The notes below the pieces were generated by a model that worked only from the letters and a program-made list of their open reading frames with translations, made no database searches and was not told the DNA's origin. A stretch of 64,000 nt of DNA from contig NC_072895.1 in assembly GCF_027943255.1 (NCBI RefSeq), forward strand, positions 45,296,001-45,360,000, given 5' to 3'. The translations under genes and the position numbers were made by a program. Origin of the DNA: Anastrepha obliqua. Taxonomy: Eukaryota; Arthropoda; Insecta; Diptera; Tephritidae. The first letter of the stretch is position 1, and every line of letters begins with the position of its first letter. Positions 60,301 through 64,000 of the stretch are shown piece after piece.

Positions 60301-62568
60301 AGTCCCATTGCCCGAGGATTCAGTTTTCGAGTAGACGACCAGCTCATACAGTATGAACGCGAACTGCTTGCAGGATATGTTTTTTCACTTAGAGCATAAA
60401 TTTTGAATATTCGCTTTCCCTGGACTAAATATTCCAATTTATTCAAACACACAAACAGCAATTTGTTGAACAAATTTGCCTTTTTTTTACAAATTTTAAT
60501 AAATCACCTAATGTCCCTTTAAAGGCGAAGGAGTATCCTCTTTTTCACACGATAAAAGCAATATTGATTGGCCCTCACCTTTGCGTGCTATTCATTTCCT
60601 TCTTCAAACCAAGACTTTTCATTCCTTTATATTCGTACATCCAGAGAAATGTATGGCCTAGTAGCGCGCTCACTTCGAGAATTAAATCAGATTTCGAATT
60701 CTAATGTGCTTGATTCCTCTTTGCCAAAAAATGTGTTTTTAAAATTATAATATTAAATAATACATGGTTTGAAAAGACCCGGCTCTAACAAAGGAAACAC
60801 TTTTTCTGTGTTCAAAATTAGCTTTATTCATCAACGTATTATAATTTCCATCAAGAACAACGCAATCATTCCAACGCCGCTATAAAATGACAATACCACT
60901 TTTGTAGAAGGATTTATCTTTTGCCTCAAAAAAGACCTCAGTTTCAGCGATAACCTCTTCATTCGAGTGAGACTTCTTACAGGCGACCATTTTTTTAGTT
61001 CTGGCGAACAGCCAGTAATCGTTGGCAGCTAAATCTGGCGAATACGGTGGAAGTAGGAGCAATTCGAAGCTTAATTCATGTAGTTTTGACATTGTTTGGA
61101 ATCATAAACACGTTCTTGTGTTTGATCCACAGTGAGCAAATGCTGCACCCACTTCAAACACATATTTCTTGTAGCCAAATATAAAGCCAATACGTTCTTT
61201 TGATATCTGCACGATGTCAGCTCACGAAAATTCACTTTTCGATCATTCCAAACCATTTTTTTGATGATTTTTGATTTTTTTGGTGTTACTGCCTCGTTTG
61301 GTCGTGCATTGCGTTGTGCATCATCGGTGTCTCTCCAGAAGGAGAGGAGGGATCGTTTTAGTGCTCACACTACACGACGCAGTAGACGACGGTCGCTGTC
61401 AGTGCGAAGACATTTTGAACCGTACCTCACCCACCAAAACAAAAATAAAAAAATAAAACTAACTGAAAAAGAGGTGAATGCAATAAAACTAGTGCGATCT
61501 ATGTGTTAGGCCCGTTACTTTTCAGCTCATGTGTTACAATATTATTTTAGCACGTATTTTCGTCAATATGTTTTAATCTGAATAGATTCTAGAATTTTCG
61601 TACTTCACTTCTTTTCCAATGAAACAAAATAAAGCAGCCGTCTATATACCTTCTACACCTCTCCTTTTCAGATTAAATGGGGCCCCGACATGGCGGATGG
61701 TGAAATCAATTTCTATTCCGTCTCAACCGATGGACGTGTCTTCAATTGGGTGCTTATGCAGAACGATTTCATGATCACTACAATAACAACGCTCTTCCTC
61801 ACCAATGGCATTGTCGAGGGACCCGATGGCACTGAAGTACAGCTACGCAGCAGCGGTTCGTGCATGAAATTCCATCCCACAAATCCTGAAATTTACCTAA
61901 TCGGCACCGAGGAAGGATTAATCCAGAAATGCAGTATAGCATACAGCTCCAAATATCTGATGACATACAACGCACACCATCTCACCGTCTATCGCATCGA
62001 TTTCAATCGTTTCAATGCGAACATTTTCATCTCGTGTAGTGGTGATTGGCGCGTCAAAGTGTGGGAGGATATGCGAGCAGAGCCGCTGTTTATCTTCGAT
62101 TTGGGTTCCTCTGTAGGCGATGTAAAGTGGGCGCCCTTCTCGAGCACTGTCTTTGCAGCGTGTACCACCGAAGGCAAAGTGTTCGTTTTCGATTTGAATG
62201 TGAACAAATATAAGCCGATTTGTGTGCAAGCGGTGGTGCCGAAGCGAAAGAATAAATTGACACGACTCGCTTTCAATGAGAATTTACCCTTCATAATTGT
62301 CGGCGACGATAAGTGAGTGCGATAAAAAATGAGACAAATGCTCTTTGGTGTTTGTTTTTGTTTTTATTATTTTGTCACTTATAGGAGTACGGTGACTTCG
62401 TTGAAACTATCGCCCAATTTACGGTTAATGGTGAAACCACCTAAAAAGCAACAGTATCTGGATCAAAATACATTGCAGGTGCAGAAGTTGGACAAATTGT
62501 TATCGCTGGTGCGGGAGTTGCCCAGCGATATGATGGTGCCCGACACGCCCACCACGACGAAGAGCTAA
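25943..62568 (+). CDS. DNAI1: Axonemal dynein intermediate chain 1 (outer arm IC)
   Basis: Intermediate chain that, with DNAI2, attaches the outer dynein arm to doublet microtubules; in flies this serves the sperm flagellum. Coding exons: first exon 25,943-26,011 or 44,918-45,004, then 45,977-46,195, 51,632-51,737, 51,822-52,058, 52,133-52,236, 53,440-53,869, 53,954-54,031, 54,138-54,203, 54,260-54,366, 61,672-62,312 and 62,385-62,568. All phases agree; the ten common exons give 723 residues, or 746 or 752 with a first exon (human DNAI1 is about 700). Order: DDQLDLTEAELGEE motif, a Glu-rich linker, LLNQFNFCERS, PPPRSQYGANVLQW, a Lys-rich coiled coil, GTLLPLWKF, then WD repeats (ISCSGDWRVKVWE; VGDVKWAPFSSTVFAACTTE). 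Introns reach about 20 kb and are full of transposons. Family assignment is near certain. Confidence 0.92.
26827..26880. mobile_element. Rosa-type mariner end fragment
   Basis: AGGGTTTTTCAGTAAGAGCG then CTTCAACTTTTGAAC, similar to the end at 28,810-28,856 (AGGGTTATTCAATAGGTGCG). Confidence 0.4.
26982..27295. repeat. Palindromic pair of tRNA-like units
   Basis: Arms of about 105 bp at 27,045-27,149 and 27,190-27,295 are inverted copies. Each arm contains a tRNA-like segment with an A-box GGTAGCCGAGCGACTAG and a B-box GGTTCGAATCAC. The 40-bp loop (ACGAAGCGTTATATTATATG) is also present once as a direct copy at 26,982-27,030. The whole could fold into a long hairpin and hold two divergent Pol III promoters. 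Confidence 0.8.
27333..27514 (-). mobile_element. tRNA-derived SINE, copy 6 (3'-truncated)
   Basis: Inverse copy with the head and proximal body only; the A-box (GGTAGGTGCGTGAC) and B-box region are diverged. Confidence 0.75.
27654..27761. repeat. Overlapping direct and inverted repeats
   Basis: A 21-bp direct repeat starting GTGTTAGAGTTTCGGTCACG lies at 27,654 and 27,727. Overlapping it, CCCCAGCAAAACCTGCGTG at 27,674-27,692 is repeated inverted at 27,743-27,761 without mismatch. It stands about 75 bp before an open 133-codon frame. Confidence 0.75.
27835..28236 (+). CDS. 133-residue protein with endonuclease-like DFN motif, probably transposon-derived
   Basis: ATG-started open frame. The first 18 residues (MPKNNAEKCREYRQKKK) are a basic start of a kind found on several mobile-element proteins. 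Residues about 45-130 look like the C-terminal half of an exonuclease-endonuclease-phosphatase fold: ILSGDFNVNF (the catalytic DFN-type loop), TRSKTTIDAVF and SYFSYHKPLVSFV (His near the end as in SDH). The N-terminal half of that fold is missing, so it is probably a deletion derivative of a LINE or Helitron/Helentron-type protein. It has no stops, so it could be recent or still used. Confidence 0.45.
   Translation: MPKNNAEKCREYRQKKKSINSITEFIHENLIKYTPEVSRILRKDYNKVPMILSGDFNVNFALDTAVPSIDVLNTTFNLKMCNNRTESTTRSKTTIDAVFQRYVDNIETKAFVSYFSYHKPLVSFVEIENIEDE
28410..28856 (-). mobile_element. Internally deleted rosa-type mariner
   Basis: The - strand start MERYTLEQRLQIVQIFCENN at 28,743 is followed by VAATLRALRPFYG. 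After a deletion comes the C-terminal part in shifted frames (FWGYVKSLVYSNKPAT, then VVENWVQRLDFVKRARGGH). The outer end reads AGGGTTATTCAATAGGTGCG. The catalytic core is missing and the left repeat was not found. Confidence 0.65.
28857..30655 (-). mobile_element. Jockey-like LINE relic, interrupted by a maT element
   Basis: Read on the - strand, in order: endonuclease end PDVIDFCITKGISKQH and LDLSSDHS near 30,400-30,640; the interruption; then SPAEAMDYSLWKATKSIS and FAKYLSNVFQSFPNKSS to PNKVPEYNLI (29,210-29,605); then a deletion; then FTLRKDTCPSVHLNNYKIPQ and DHAKYLGIHFDRHL (28,860-29,020). The RT catalytic middle is lost. Confidence 0.75.
29606..30310 (-). mobile_element. maT-like (DD37D) transposase fragment inside the LINE
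   Basis: On the - strand: VYRTITHYNDTGTIAKRHGG, RLERNPRRNANQMAKELKIS, RILKNDLKLKPYKIQKPQD, then FSEEKIFQIEQFVNSQNDRV and QVMVWAAVIADGRSP. It stops at NAKYYR, where the LINE frame resumes, so the catalytic C-terminal half is missing. The same family as the more complete copy at 56,653. Confidence 0.75.
30656..31560 (-). mobile_element. Second, distinct maT/Tc1-like transposase relic
   Basis: The frame at 31,077-31,442 reads MFVYRTINRFSQTSEVIDRK, then RIRRNPLKKQKIKSGEMSLS and LDKSKQLLQWHAVHGQENIL followed by FTDE (first Asp). Further on, in broken frames, come SHHPSSIMAW and FQQESSPAHKAKTIQQ, where the second catalytic Asp has become Glu. It differs clearly from the neighbouring maT family. 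Confidence 0.65.
31561..32617. other. Intron, AT-rich, nothing recognised
   Basis: No frame or repeat end. CTACCCTAATG near 32,095 resembles the inverse of CATTAGGGTG near 26,200 and might be an old element border. Confidence 0.3.
32618..32880 (+). mobile_element. tRNA-derived SINE, copy 7 (head deleted)
   Basis: The head jumps from GCCGTAGCCGAATC straight to TCGGCGAAAG, removing the space between A- and B-box; the body and the CGCCAATTAT end are intact. Confidence 0.8.
32881..34603. other. Intron, no gene recognised
   Basis: AT-rich with scattered TATG microrepeats. The frames of 60 to 81 codons show no domain. Confidence 0.35.
34604..35688 (+). mobile_element. Internally deleted mariner (mellifera-like)
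   Basis: The ends are inverted repeats: left TTCTGTCAAAAAAATATCGG, right (reverse complement) TTCTGTCAAAAAAGTACCGG. Broken frames give VYQWYKDFAEGREVVEDLPR, SLREVAREHSVSLESFCNIL, then ITDDETWVYEFD (first Asp). After SEFIPNGFTVNK the second and third Asp are missing and the sequence jumps to FKRCFDAWNNRWLMC and SNGVCFEGNKINVD-like residues. Confidence 0.8.
35689..36132. other. Intron with TA microsatellite at the end
   Basis: No coding signal. A (TA)n tract with CTCG interruptions fills about 36,087-36,132 and is the SINE target. Confidence 0.5.
36133..36443 (-). mobile_element. tRNA-derived SINE, copy 8, with a T50+ expansion
   Basis: Inverse copy inserted next to TA repeats. The short T-run after the body has grown to more than 50 uninterrupted T at 36,305-36,358. 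The B-box (AGATTCGAACC inverse) is present. Confidence 0.85.
36444..40679. other. Intron, AT-rich with dispersed repeats
   Basis: No gene. A block near 37,505-37,565 (TTTTGACAATTTATTT onward) recurs near 48,757-48,820, and ACAAACTGCATA-CAGA-TTTTTCTA near 38,250 recurs near 50,465. The family is unknown. Confidence 0.4.
41016..41326 (-). mobile_element. tRNA-derived SINE, copy 9 (full length)
   Basis: Nearly consensus copy, from TAATTGGCGCGTACACTTCT to GGCTACGGCGGCCGCCG; A- and B-boxes intact. Best reference copy in the window. Confidence 0.9.
41873..42965 (-). mobile_element. RTE-like LINE relic with inverted RT segment
   Basis: On the - strand, 42,965-42,801 reads CKNKDGDQVTDIQSVLLKF (pre-RT). 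Then 42,413-42,800 is flipped and reads on the + strand GDGLTAELLKYFVKELVRCM and CANYRGVSFLNIAYKVLASV (RT N-terminal). Then 42,412-41,873 is again - strand: RQLSSKFLPRRTKLTLYEG, MPVLPYGAEAW, then RIKIQRLRWLGHIVRIDTNA and GRGRPPLRWKDQVEKDL (C-terminal). The YADD middle is deleted. Confidence 0.8.
42972..43113 (-). mobile_element. tRNA-derived SINE, copy 10 (3' half)
   Basis: TATAATTGGCGCTTGTATCC to GGATATTAGAAAAAGG; a deletion removes part of the body and the head is absent. Confidence 0.75.
43484..43668 (+). mobile_element. tRNA-derived SINE, copy 11 (body deleted)
   Basis: The head with A-box GTAGCCGAATGGATTGG and B-box GGTTCGAGTCTC is joined to the last 100 bp of the body, missing the central 100 bp. 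Confidence 0.8.
43686..44148. mobile_element. Foldback MITE with about 135-bp inverted arms
   Basis: TA-flanked. Left arm TTAGACCGGGTCGATTT, right (reverse complement) TTAGGGCGGGTCGATTT; the arms stay alike through TCTAGGGATCAAAATAAGAA and CCCCCAATTTGGGTCGAAC. The 170-bp centre is GC-richer (GGGGAACCCCCCAGG) and not palindromic. Confidence 0.75.
44918..45004 (+). CDS. DNAI1: DNAI1 candidate first exon b
   Basis: ATG plus 28 codons (MTTDANISDGLMDEANSEEN onward), ending in phase 0 at CAG-GTAACT, so it also joins exon 2 in frame. An in-frame TGA lies 21 bp upstream with no AG between, so this must start translation or be unused. It is acidic, unlike candidate a, so the two would give different N-termini. 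Confidence 0.5.
45005..45976. other. Intron before DNAI1 exon 2
   Basis: AT-rich. A 70-codon frame at 45,698 has no domain. Confidence 0.45.
45977..46195 (+). CDS. DNAI1: DNAI1 exon 2
   Basis: Acceptor CTCCAATAG, donor CAG-GTGGGT, phases 0/0. Holds KPDDQLDLTEAELGEEITKV and NLVIYSFKESAF, which match the conserved N-terminal region of DNAI1. Confidence 0.9.
46283..46457. mobile_element. MITE core lacking its inverted repeats (copy 2 of the 48,839 element)
   Basis: Inverse copy of the interior of the 48,839 element (CTCGAGCTTGACTTG; ACATATCACGCTGAAATT; GTCATCCGCGGACCG). Both 39-bp ends are missing. Confidence 0.7.
46470..46528. repeat. Tandem duplication of a 29-bp unit
   Basis: AATTAGAGTCTACTATATTT onward, repeated twice head to tail. 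Confidence 0.75.
46981..47398. mobile_element. hAT-type MITE with exact 8-bp target duplication
   Basis: Ends TAGGGTGGTCCAAAAA and its exact inverse, with TTGGAGAC directly repeated on both sides (46,973-46,980 and 47,399-47,406). An 8-bp duplication with TAGGG ends points to hAT transposition. The interior is non-coding. Confidence 0.85.
47420..48260 (-). mobile_element. RTE/BovB-like LINE reverse transcriptase relic
   Basis: The - strand frame 48,249-47,944 reads QMTHETKLVEYGGTKGKVLV, ESCVKQGDTLSTSAFNLLLH (RT block with GV-QGD), then SGNLFTSSDLTIAYTDDRTI, where YADD has become YTDD. Later, in broken frames, come GLHINTDKTKYMKI, YKTIIRPVLTYSCESW and VKSQRRQWLGRA. Stops throughout. Confidence 0.7.
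48839..49091. mobile_element. MITE with perfect 39-bp terminal inverted repeats
   Basis: ATATCGCACCCTAAATACAA at the left is matched base for base over 39 bp by the right end (49,053-49,091). The 175-bp interior is shared with 46,283-46,457 in the opposite direction, within the same DNAI1 intron. Confidence 0.85.
49346..50131 (+). mobile_element. DNA transposon relic with GGAGTTTACTCC ends
   Basis: Inverted ends GGAGTTTACTCCTTAAGAA on both sides, 786 bp apart. The + strand frames inside read LLRHLFEYIDGSTSESINGE, LSFVNYKPIIFTLPDISSEK, DLSTDQKYLFDI, a stop, then KIVHSRWLTIANRI, like part of an insect transposase family with HSRWLT-ANR that I cannot name. Confidence 0.6.
50132..51631. other. 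DNAI1 intron, no gene seen
   Basis: AT-rich. Contains the dispersed CAAACTGCATACTCAGAG block near 50,467. No coding frame. Confidence 0.45.
51632..51737 (+). CDS. DNAI1: DNAI1 exon 3
   Basis: Acceptor AATCATAG, phases 0/1, donor GTTGGC (weak). Encodes VPIAGNTVTLMQMDGSALH and a Met/Glu-rich end. Confidence 0.8.
51822..52058 (+). CDS. DNAI1: DNAI1 exon 4 (acidic linker)
   Basis: Acceptor GGCTATTAG, phases 1/1, donor GTACTA. Very Glu-rich (EEDEEDEGEEKAEAKAAKD), the disordered acidic linker; vertebrate DNAI1 has a similar Glu-rich stretch here. Confidence 0.85.
52133..52236 (+). CDS. DNAI1: DNAI1 exon 5
   Basis: Acceptor TTGCATGCAG, donor GTAAGT, phases 1/0. Holds RKLLNQFNFCERSALTYTNP, a hallmark DNAI1 block. 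Confidence 0.9.
52821..52847. mobile_element. Solo end of a DD41D mariner
   Basis: GGTTAATTTTGCGCCACTTT then GTA matches the right end of the element at 58,860-60,157. Confidence 0.55.
52991..53350 (-). mobile_element. 360-bp DD41D mariner deletion derivative with perfect ends
   Basis: TA-flanked; 28-bp inverted ends starting CAGGGTTGGCCATATTAAAC match without mismatch. The interior keeps only the transposase C-terminus (LKSKVYVNKPKTLGALKANI and LAKTMENAEKRAHYTIRAKG, stop at 53,108). It lies in the DNAI1 intron between exons 5 and 6. Confidence 0.85.
53440..53869 (+). CDS. DNAI1: DNAI1 exon 6
   Basis: Acceptor ACATTATAG, donor GTAAGT, phases 0/1. Holds VDTQTIPPPRSQYGANVLQW, a Lys/Glu coiled coil (QQQKEKEKKDEKKHRKD), MINQNIYEEIANDYRYWED and EGTLLPLWKF, then the first WD strand FAVCYGS. 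Confidence 0.92.
53954..54031 (+). CDS. DNAI1: DNAI1 exon 7
   Basis: Acceptor ACTTCAAAG, donor GTAAGC, phases 1/1. HEFMKQPNEGAICFFTVKNP; part of the WD repeat region. Confidence 0.88.
54138..54203 (+). CDS. DNAI1: DNAI1 exon 8
   Basis: Acceptor TATCGGCCAG, donor GTGAGA, phases 1/1. STESGVMCCDIHPVYPFLVA; WD repeat. Confidence 0.88.
   Translation, partial: YRQRVVLCVAIYTRFIHFWWQ
54260..54366 (+). CDS. DNAI1: DNAI1 exon 9
   Basis: Acceptor TTATTTATAG, donor GTATGC, phases 1/0. MYDGSVAVYNLRENYDKPLY, ending CAWE just before the 7.3-kb intron. Confidence 0.88.
54701..55947 (-). mobile_element. Mos1-like mariner (mauritiana subfamily), nearly complete
   Basis: TA-flanked, 1,247 bp. The ends CCAGGTGTATAAGCTTAAAT and its inverse match at both sides; CCAGGTGTA is also the start of Mos1 ends. 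It encodes the transposase at 54,777-55,817 and lies in DNAI1 intron 9, antisense to the gene. Confidence 0.92.
54777..55817 (-). pseudogene. Mos1-like mariner transposase with two frameshifts
   Basis: About 345 residues in family order: MSNFVPKK start at 55,817; LNLKKSAAESHRMLVEAYGY (helix-turn-helix); RNGMEKRKN-type linker region with GKVQKVGKWVPHELNDRQME; VTSDEKWIYFENPKRKKSWV (first Asp); FLHDNAPSHT (second Asp); YSPDLAPSDYHLF (third Asp). All three catalytic residues survive. One extra A in the run at 55,793-55,800 breaks the start, and a net 2-bp insertion near 55,020 breaks the frame between the second and third Asp. Very similar to Mos1 by eye, so a recent arrival. Confidence 0.9.
55948..56652. 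other. DNAI1 intron, nothing recognised
   Basis: AT-rich, with fragments near 56,330-56,460 (GAAGTCAACAAAGAGAAAAT; CAAAAATGCAAGCCAGGT) that look like the start of a decayed mariner transposase (VNKEKIRYILQFFFDKGKNA). Confidence 0.4.
56653..57852 (+). mobile_element. maT-like DD37D transposon with inverted ends
   Basis: TA-flanked, 1,200 bp, with ends CAGGGTGAACGATATGAAGT and its inverse. Encodes a broken transposase at 56,819-57,733. Confidence 0.88.
56819..57733 (+). pseudogene. maT-like DD37D transposase, inactivated
   Basis: Blocks in order: VYRSIKRYNVTGSIAKRYGG, RLERNPRRSGRKRAKELKIS, ILKHELKVKAYKFPKAHDL, a frameshift near 57,100, then VFSDEKNFPIEQFINTQNNR (first Asp), QVMIWAAVTADGRSPIVFIG, FQQDSTPSHKARVNQEW (second Asp) and SPDANPMDYSI with the third Asp. 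Counting gives 37 residues between the last two. The Trp after YSI is a stop (TGA) and later pieces are shifted. Confidence 0.88.
57853..58859. other. DNAI1 intron, nothing recognised
   Basis: AT-rich. A near-tandem GACATGGAATATAATTT/GTCATGGAATATAATTT duplication lies near 58,069-58,107. Confidence 0.4.
58860..60157 (+). mobile_element. DD41D (rosa-type) mariner with intact reading frame
   Basis: The ends are imperfect inverted repeats: left ACAGGTGGCGCTAAAGTAAT, right (reverse complement) ACAAAGTGGCGCAAAAGTAA; TA on both sides. Encodes the 355-codon transposase. Inserted in DNAI1 intron 9 in the same direction as the gene. Confidence 0.85.
58982..60049 (+). CDS. DD41D mariner transposase, full-length but third catalytic Asp changed to Tyr
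   Basis: Uninterrupted 355-residue frame. The N-terminal DNA-binding part (PERGILLTIYLTNNRSVTWA; RRFPRRPTPTGETLRRLAAR) is followed by RRATQMGISRRSLQRILVQD and YKVQTVHQL. The catalytic part has IIMSDEAHFHLSGYVNKQN (first Asp) and WFQQDGATAHTAR (second Asp). In ARSPDLTAPYFFLWGFLKSR a Tyr stands where relatives have Asp (TAPDFFLWG type), 41 residues after the second Asp. A single G-to-T change explains it, so the enzyme is probably dead although the frame is open. Tephritid rosa mariners are recalled as D,D41D. Confidence 0.88.
   Translation: MLRYTAPERGILLTIYLTNNRSVTWAQREFRRRFPRRPTPTGETLRRLAARFKETGTTRDAARRGRPRSSRSAENIAAVAEDVMEAPSTSTRRRATQMGISRRSLQRILVQDLKMFPYKVQTVHQLLAADRQSRLTYAQAILNHHQEEDDFSSKIIMSDEAHFHLSGYVNKQNLRFWGTENSRVTHEEPLHPLKVTLWCAVFAGGVIGPFFCEDVADQTVTVNGERYRAMINEFFLSQLDELRLENMWFQQDGATAHTARATTDMLKDAFPGRLISRFGDLHWPARSPDLTAPYFFLWGFLKSRVYVDKPQTLAALKDNIRQECEDLSPEVLAKVMENAIKRTQMAINCGGGHST
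60158..60762. other. DNAI1 intron, nothing recognised
   Basis: AT-rich, with short open frames lacking domains. Confidence 0.4.
60763..61531 (-). mobile_element. Internally deleted mariner
   Basis: Degenerate inverted ends: left CATGGTTTGAAAAGACCCGG, right (reverse complement) CATGAGCTGAAAAGTAACGG. On the - strand: MVWNDRKVNFRELTSC and CLKWVQHLLTVDQTQERVYD, then directly LHELSFELLLLPPYSPDLAA-NDYWLF with the third Asp, and SHSNEEVIAETEVFFEAKDK. The segment with the first and second Asp is gone. It ends about 140 bp before DNAI1 exon 10. Confidence 0.75.
61672..62312 (+). CDS. DNAI1: DNAI1 exon 10 (WD repeats)
   Basis: Acceptor CTCCTTTTCAG, donor GTGAGT, phases 0/2. Encodes most of the propeller: INFYSVSTDGRVFNWVLMQN, IYLIGTEEGLIQKCSIAYSS, ISCSGDWRVKVWEDMRAEP, VGDVKWAPFSSTVFAACTTE and LTRLAFNENLPFIIVGDDK. 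Confidence 0.95.
62385..62568 (+). CDS. DNAI1: DNAI1 exon 11 (terminal)
   Basis: Acceptor TCACTTATAG; phase 2 entry restores Lys; STVTSLKLSPNLRL and VQKLDKLLSLVREL to the TAA at 62,566-62,568. The KLDKLL-LVRE end is typical of DNAI1. Confidence 0.93.
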
Positions 62569-62722
62569 AGGTGCTCAAGAAGTGGCTGATAAATGCGCTT
62601 AATTTTAATTTTTGTTTTTATTTTAGACAATTTTTTTTTAGATATTTTTAAAATTTGTTAGCGAATCGAAGTGTTCACACATACTTACCAACTTTTGCTG
62701 TTGTGCAGATGAAAATTTTCAC

Positions 62723-62728
62723 AATAAA
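62723..62728 (+). terminator. DNAI1 poly(A) signal
   Basis: AATAAA, 155 bp past the stop codon, within TTTCACAATAAATAAGC. Confidence 0.6.
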
Positions 62729-64000
62729 TAAGCTCTGGTTTTTTCGTAATCAAATATGTAGTTTATTTGTAATTAATTTGTGTTTATGTAAATTTTCTAT
62801 TTTACTTAGAAGTGAGCAATACAGTTTTACACCGAACTTTTTTACATTTGCAATTTGTGTATAATGAAATATTTTGTGTATGTATGTATATGTCGTATAT
62901 ATGACGAAAGAATTATGCAATCGATATTATCCATTTATATACATATGTATGTAGGTATGTATGCAGTATGTAAGACCTCTATTATTAGTGTTTGTGTTAG
63001 ATCATTAACAATGTATGTATGTATATATGAATGTATTGGTGGAACTACGTTTCATTAGCTTCACTAGAAATCGTTCTTTCATGAAAATATTTATACAGCA
63101 ATATAAAACATTAAAATTTTTTTATTTATAACTAATCAATGTTAGAAAATCAACAATTTTATAAATGTATGTATGTATGTATGTATATTTATATGACGTG
63201 GGTATACGTTTAAAAATAGTTAGCAAAACCAAATCCTTGAAGCCGTAGCGCGGAGTACAAGTTTACATGCAGTACAGTTATCACATATGAATGTTATGAG
63301 TGTTTATGTATGTATGTATGTAGTTATGATTATTTTATATAATATATACCATATTATACTATATTATATATATGTAAGTTTGCGAGCATGAATCTATGAT
63401 CTACTTCAATATTCCATTATTTGGTCTCAATCTAGCTAAAAGGGAAAAAATAAAATATTTTTTTACAAATAAGTTATTGGGTTTAGGCCGAGCCTTTCGC
63501 TACGCGCTATAAAATACAGTGTGCTTTTTTAGTAATCTAATTTCAGTAGTTCTCTACTACGCTACCCAATTCATATTTTACTTATTTGGTTGTATGTACA
63601 GGCAGCACGGCGCGCTGTTTGTTTACTATCTTCTTGAAGTCAACGTCAACGAGAGCCTCTAAGGGAACTCAAATTTCACTTCTTCCTAAGTTAAGGTAGC
63701 CAGATCTGTTCACTTTTACTACCAGCAGAATTCACAGTTGAGAGAATACCAAAGGTTGCGCATTTCGCGGTACCGGCACTTGGCTTTCAGTGGATTTGAC
63801 AGATTCACATGTTGAGCTAACGTACTTGTAGGAGGCCTGTTTACAGTTTTTGTGTTCATAAACTGTTTTTTTTTCTTTTCTTTTACCTTGTTCACATTAA
63901 CCTAACCTAAATTTTCAGGTTTCTTTGCCTGCGTTGGCTATTTTTGACAATCTCTTCTTAGTTCTCTTCAAGGAGAAGGAGGAGGCTGTCAGTCCAGAAT
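62729..64000. other. DNAI1 3' flank, no gene recognised
   Basis: AT-rich with repeated TATG microsatellites (near 62,880, 63,165-63,186 and 63,310-63,325). The last 400 bp are less AT-rich but show no domain in any frame. Confidence 0.45.

Noticed and set aside
63895..63912. Telomere-like CCTAACCTAA
   Set aside because: Only two short units, no array.

Overview
The window is nuclear DNA of a higher fly. It is AT-rich, has short spliceosomal exons with GT/AG borders, and carries abundant Tc1/mariner, jockey-like and RTE-like elements plus one tRNA-derived SINE family. The rosa-type DD41D mariners and the SINE make a tephritid fruit fly the best guess; this is inference, since no search could be run.

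Two well-supported protein genes lie on the + strand. At 20,280-23,922 is a DRC5/TCTE1 homologue, a subunit of the nexin-dynein regulatory complex. At 25,943-62,568 is an axonemal dynein intermediate chain 1 (DNAI1) gene, with ten exons of fully consistent phase plus two competing first exons. Both products belong to motile axonemes, so in a fly this looks like a pair of sperm-tail genes. DNAI1 is swollen by introns of about 20, 5.4 and 7.3 kb packed with transposons.

A third locus, at 6,629-7,399 and 11,570-12,353, is a duplicated small gene. Each copy has a TATA box, an initiator-like site, a 5'UTR intron, a 55- or 56-codon single-pass membrane microprotein and a poly(A) signal. I do not recognise the family, and it is the best candidate here for something undescribed. 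Copy A's upstream region is split by a 2.1-kb inverted-repeat insertion that itself contains a SINE, a jockey tail and a TTAA-flanked MITE; copy B is free of it.

Layout: 1-6.6 kb, hAT and pogo relics and MITEs; 6.6-12.6 kb, the microprotein pair around an RTE-like LINE; 12.7-20 kb, a Tc1 element, LINE remnants, a DD41D relic and a TTATG minisatellite; 20.2-24.5 kb, DRC5 with a mariner and a SINE in its last intron; 26-46 kb, the giant first DNAI1 intron (palindromic tRNA-like repeat, nested jockey/maT elements, a 4-kb A-rich tract with SINEs and an inverted LINE); 46-62.6 kb, the DNAI1 body with MITEs, a Mos1-like mariner, a maT element and a DD41D element in introns; 62.6-64 kb, the 3' flank.

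No CRISPR array, rRNA gene or credible functional tRNA gene was seen. Most of the remaining open frames look like chance or transposon-derived frames.
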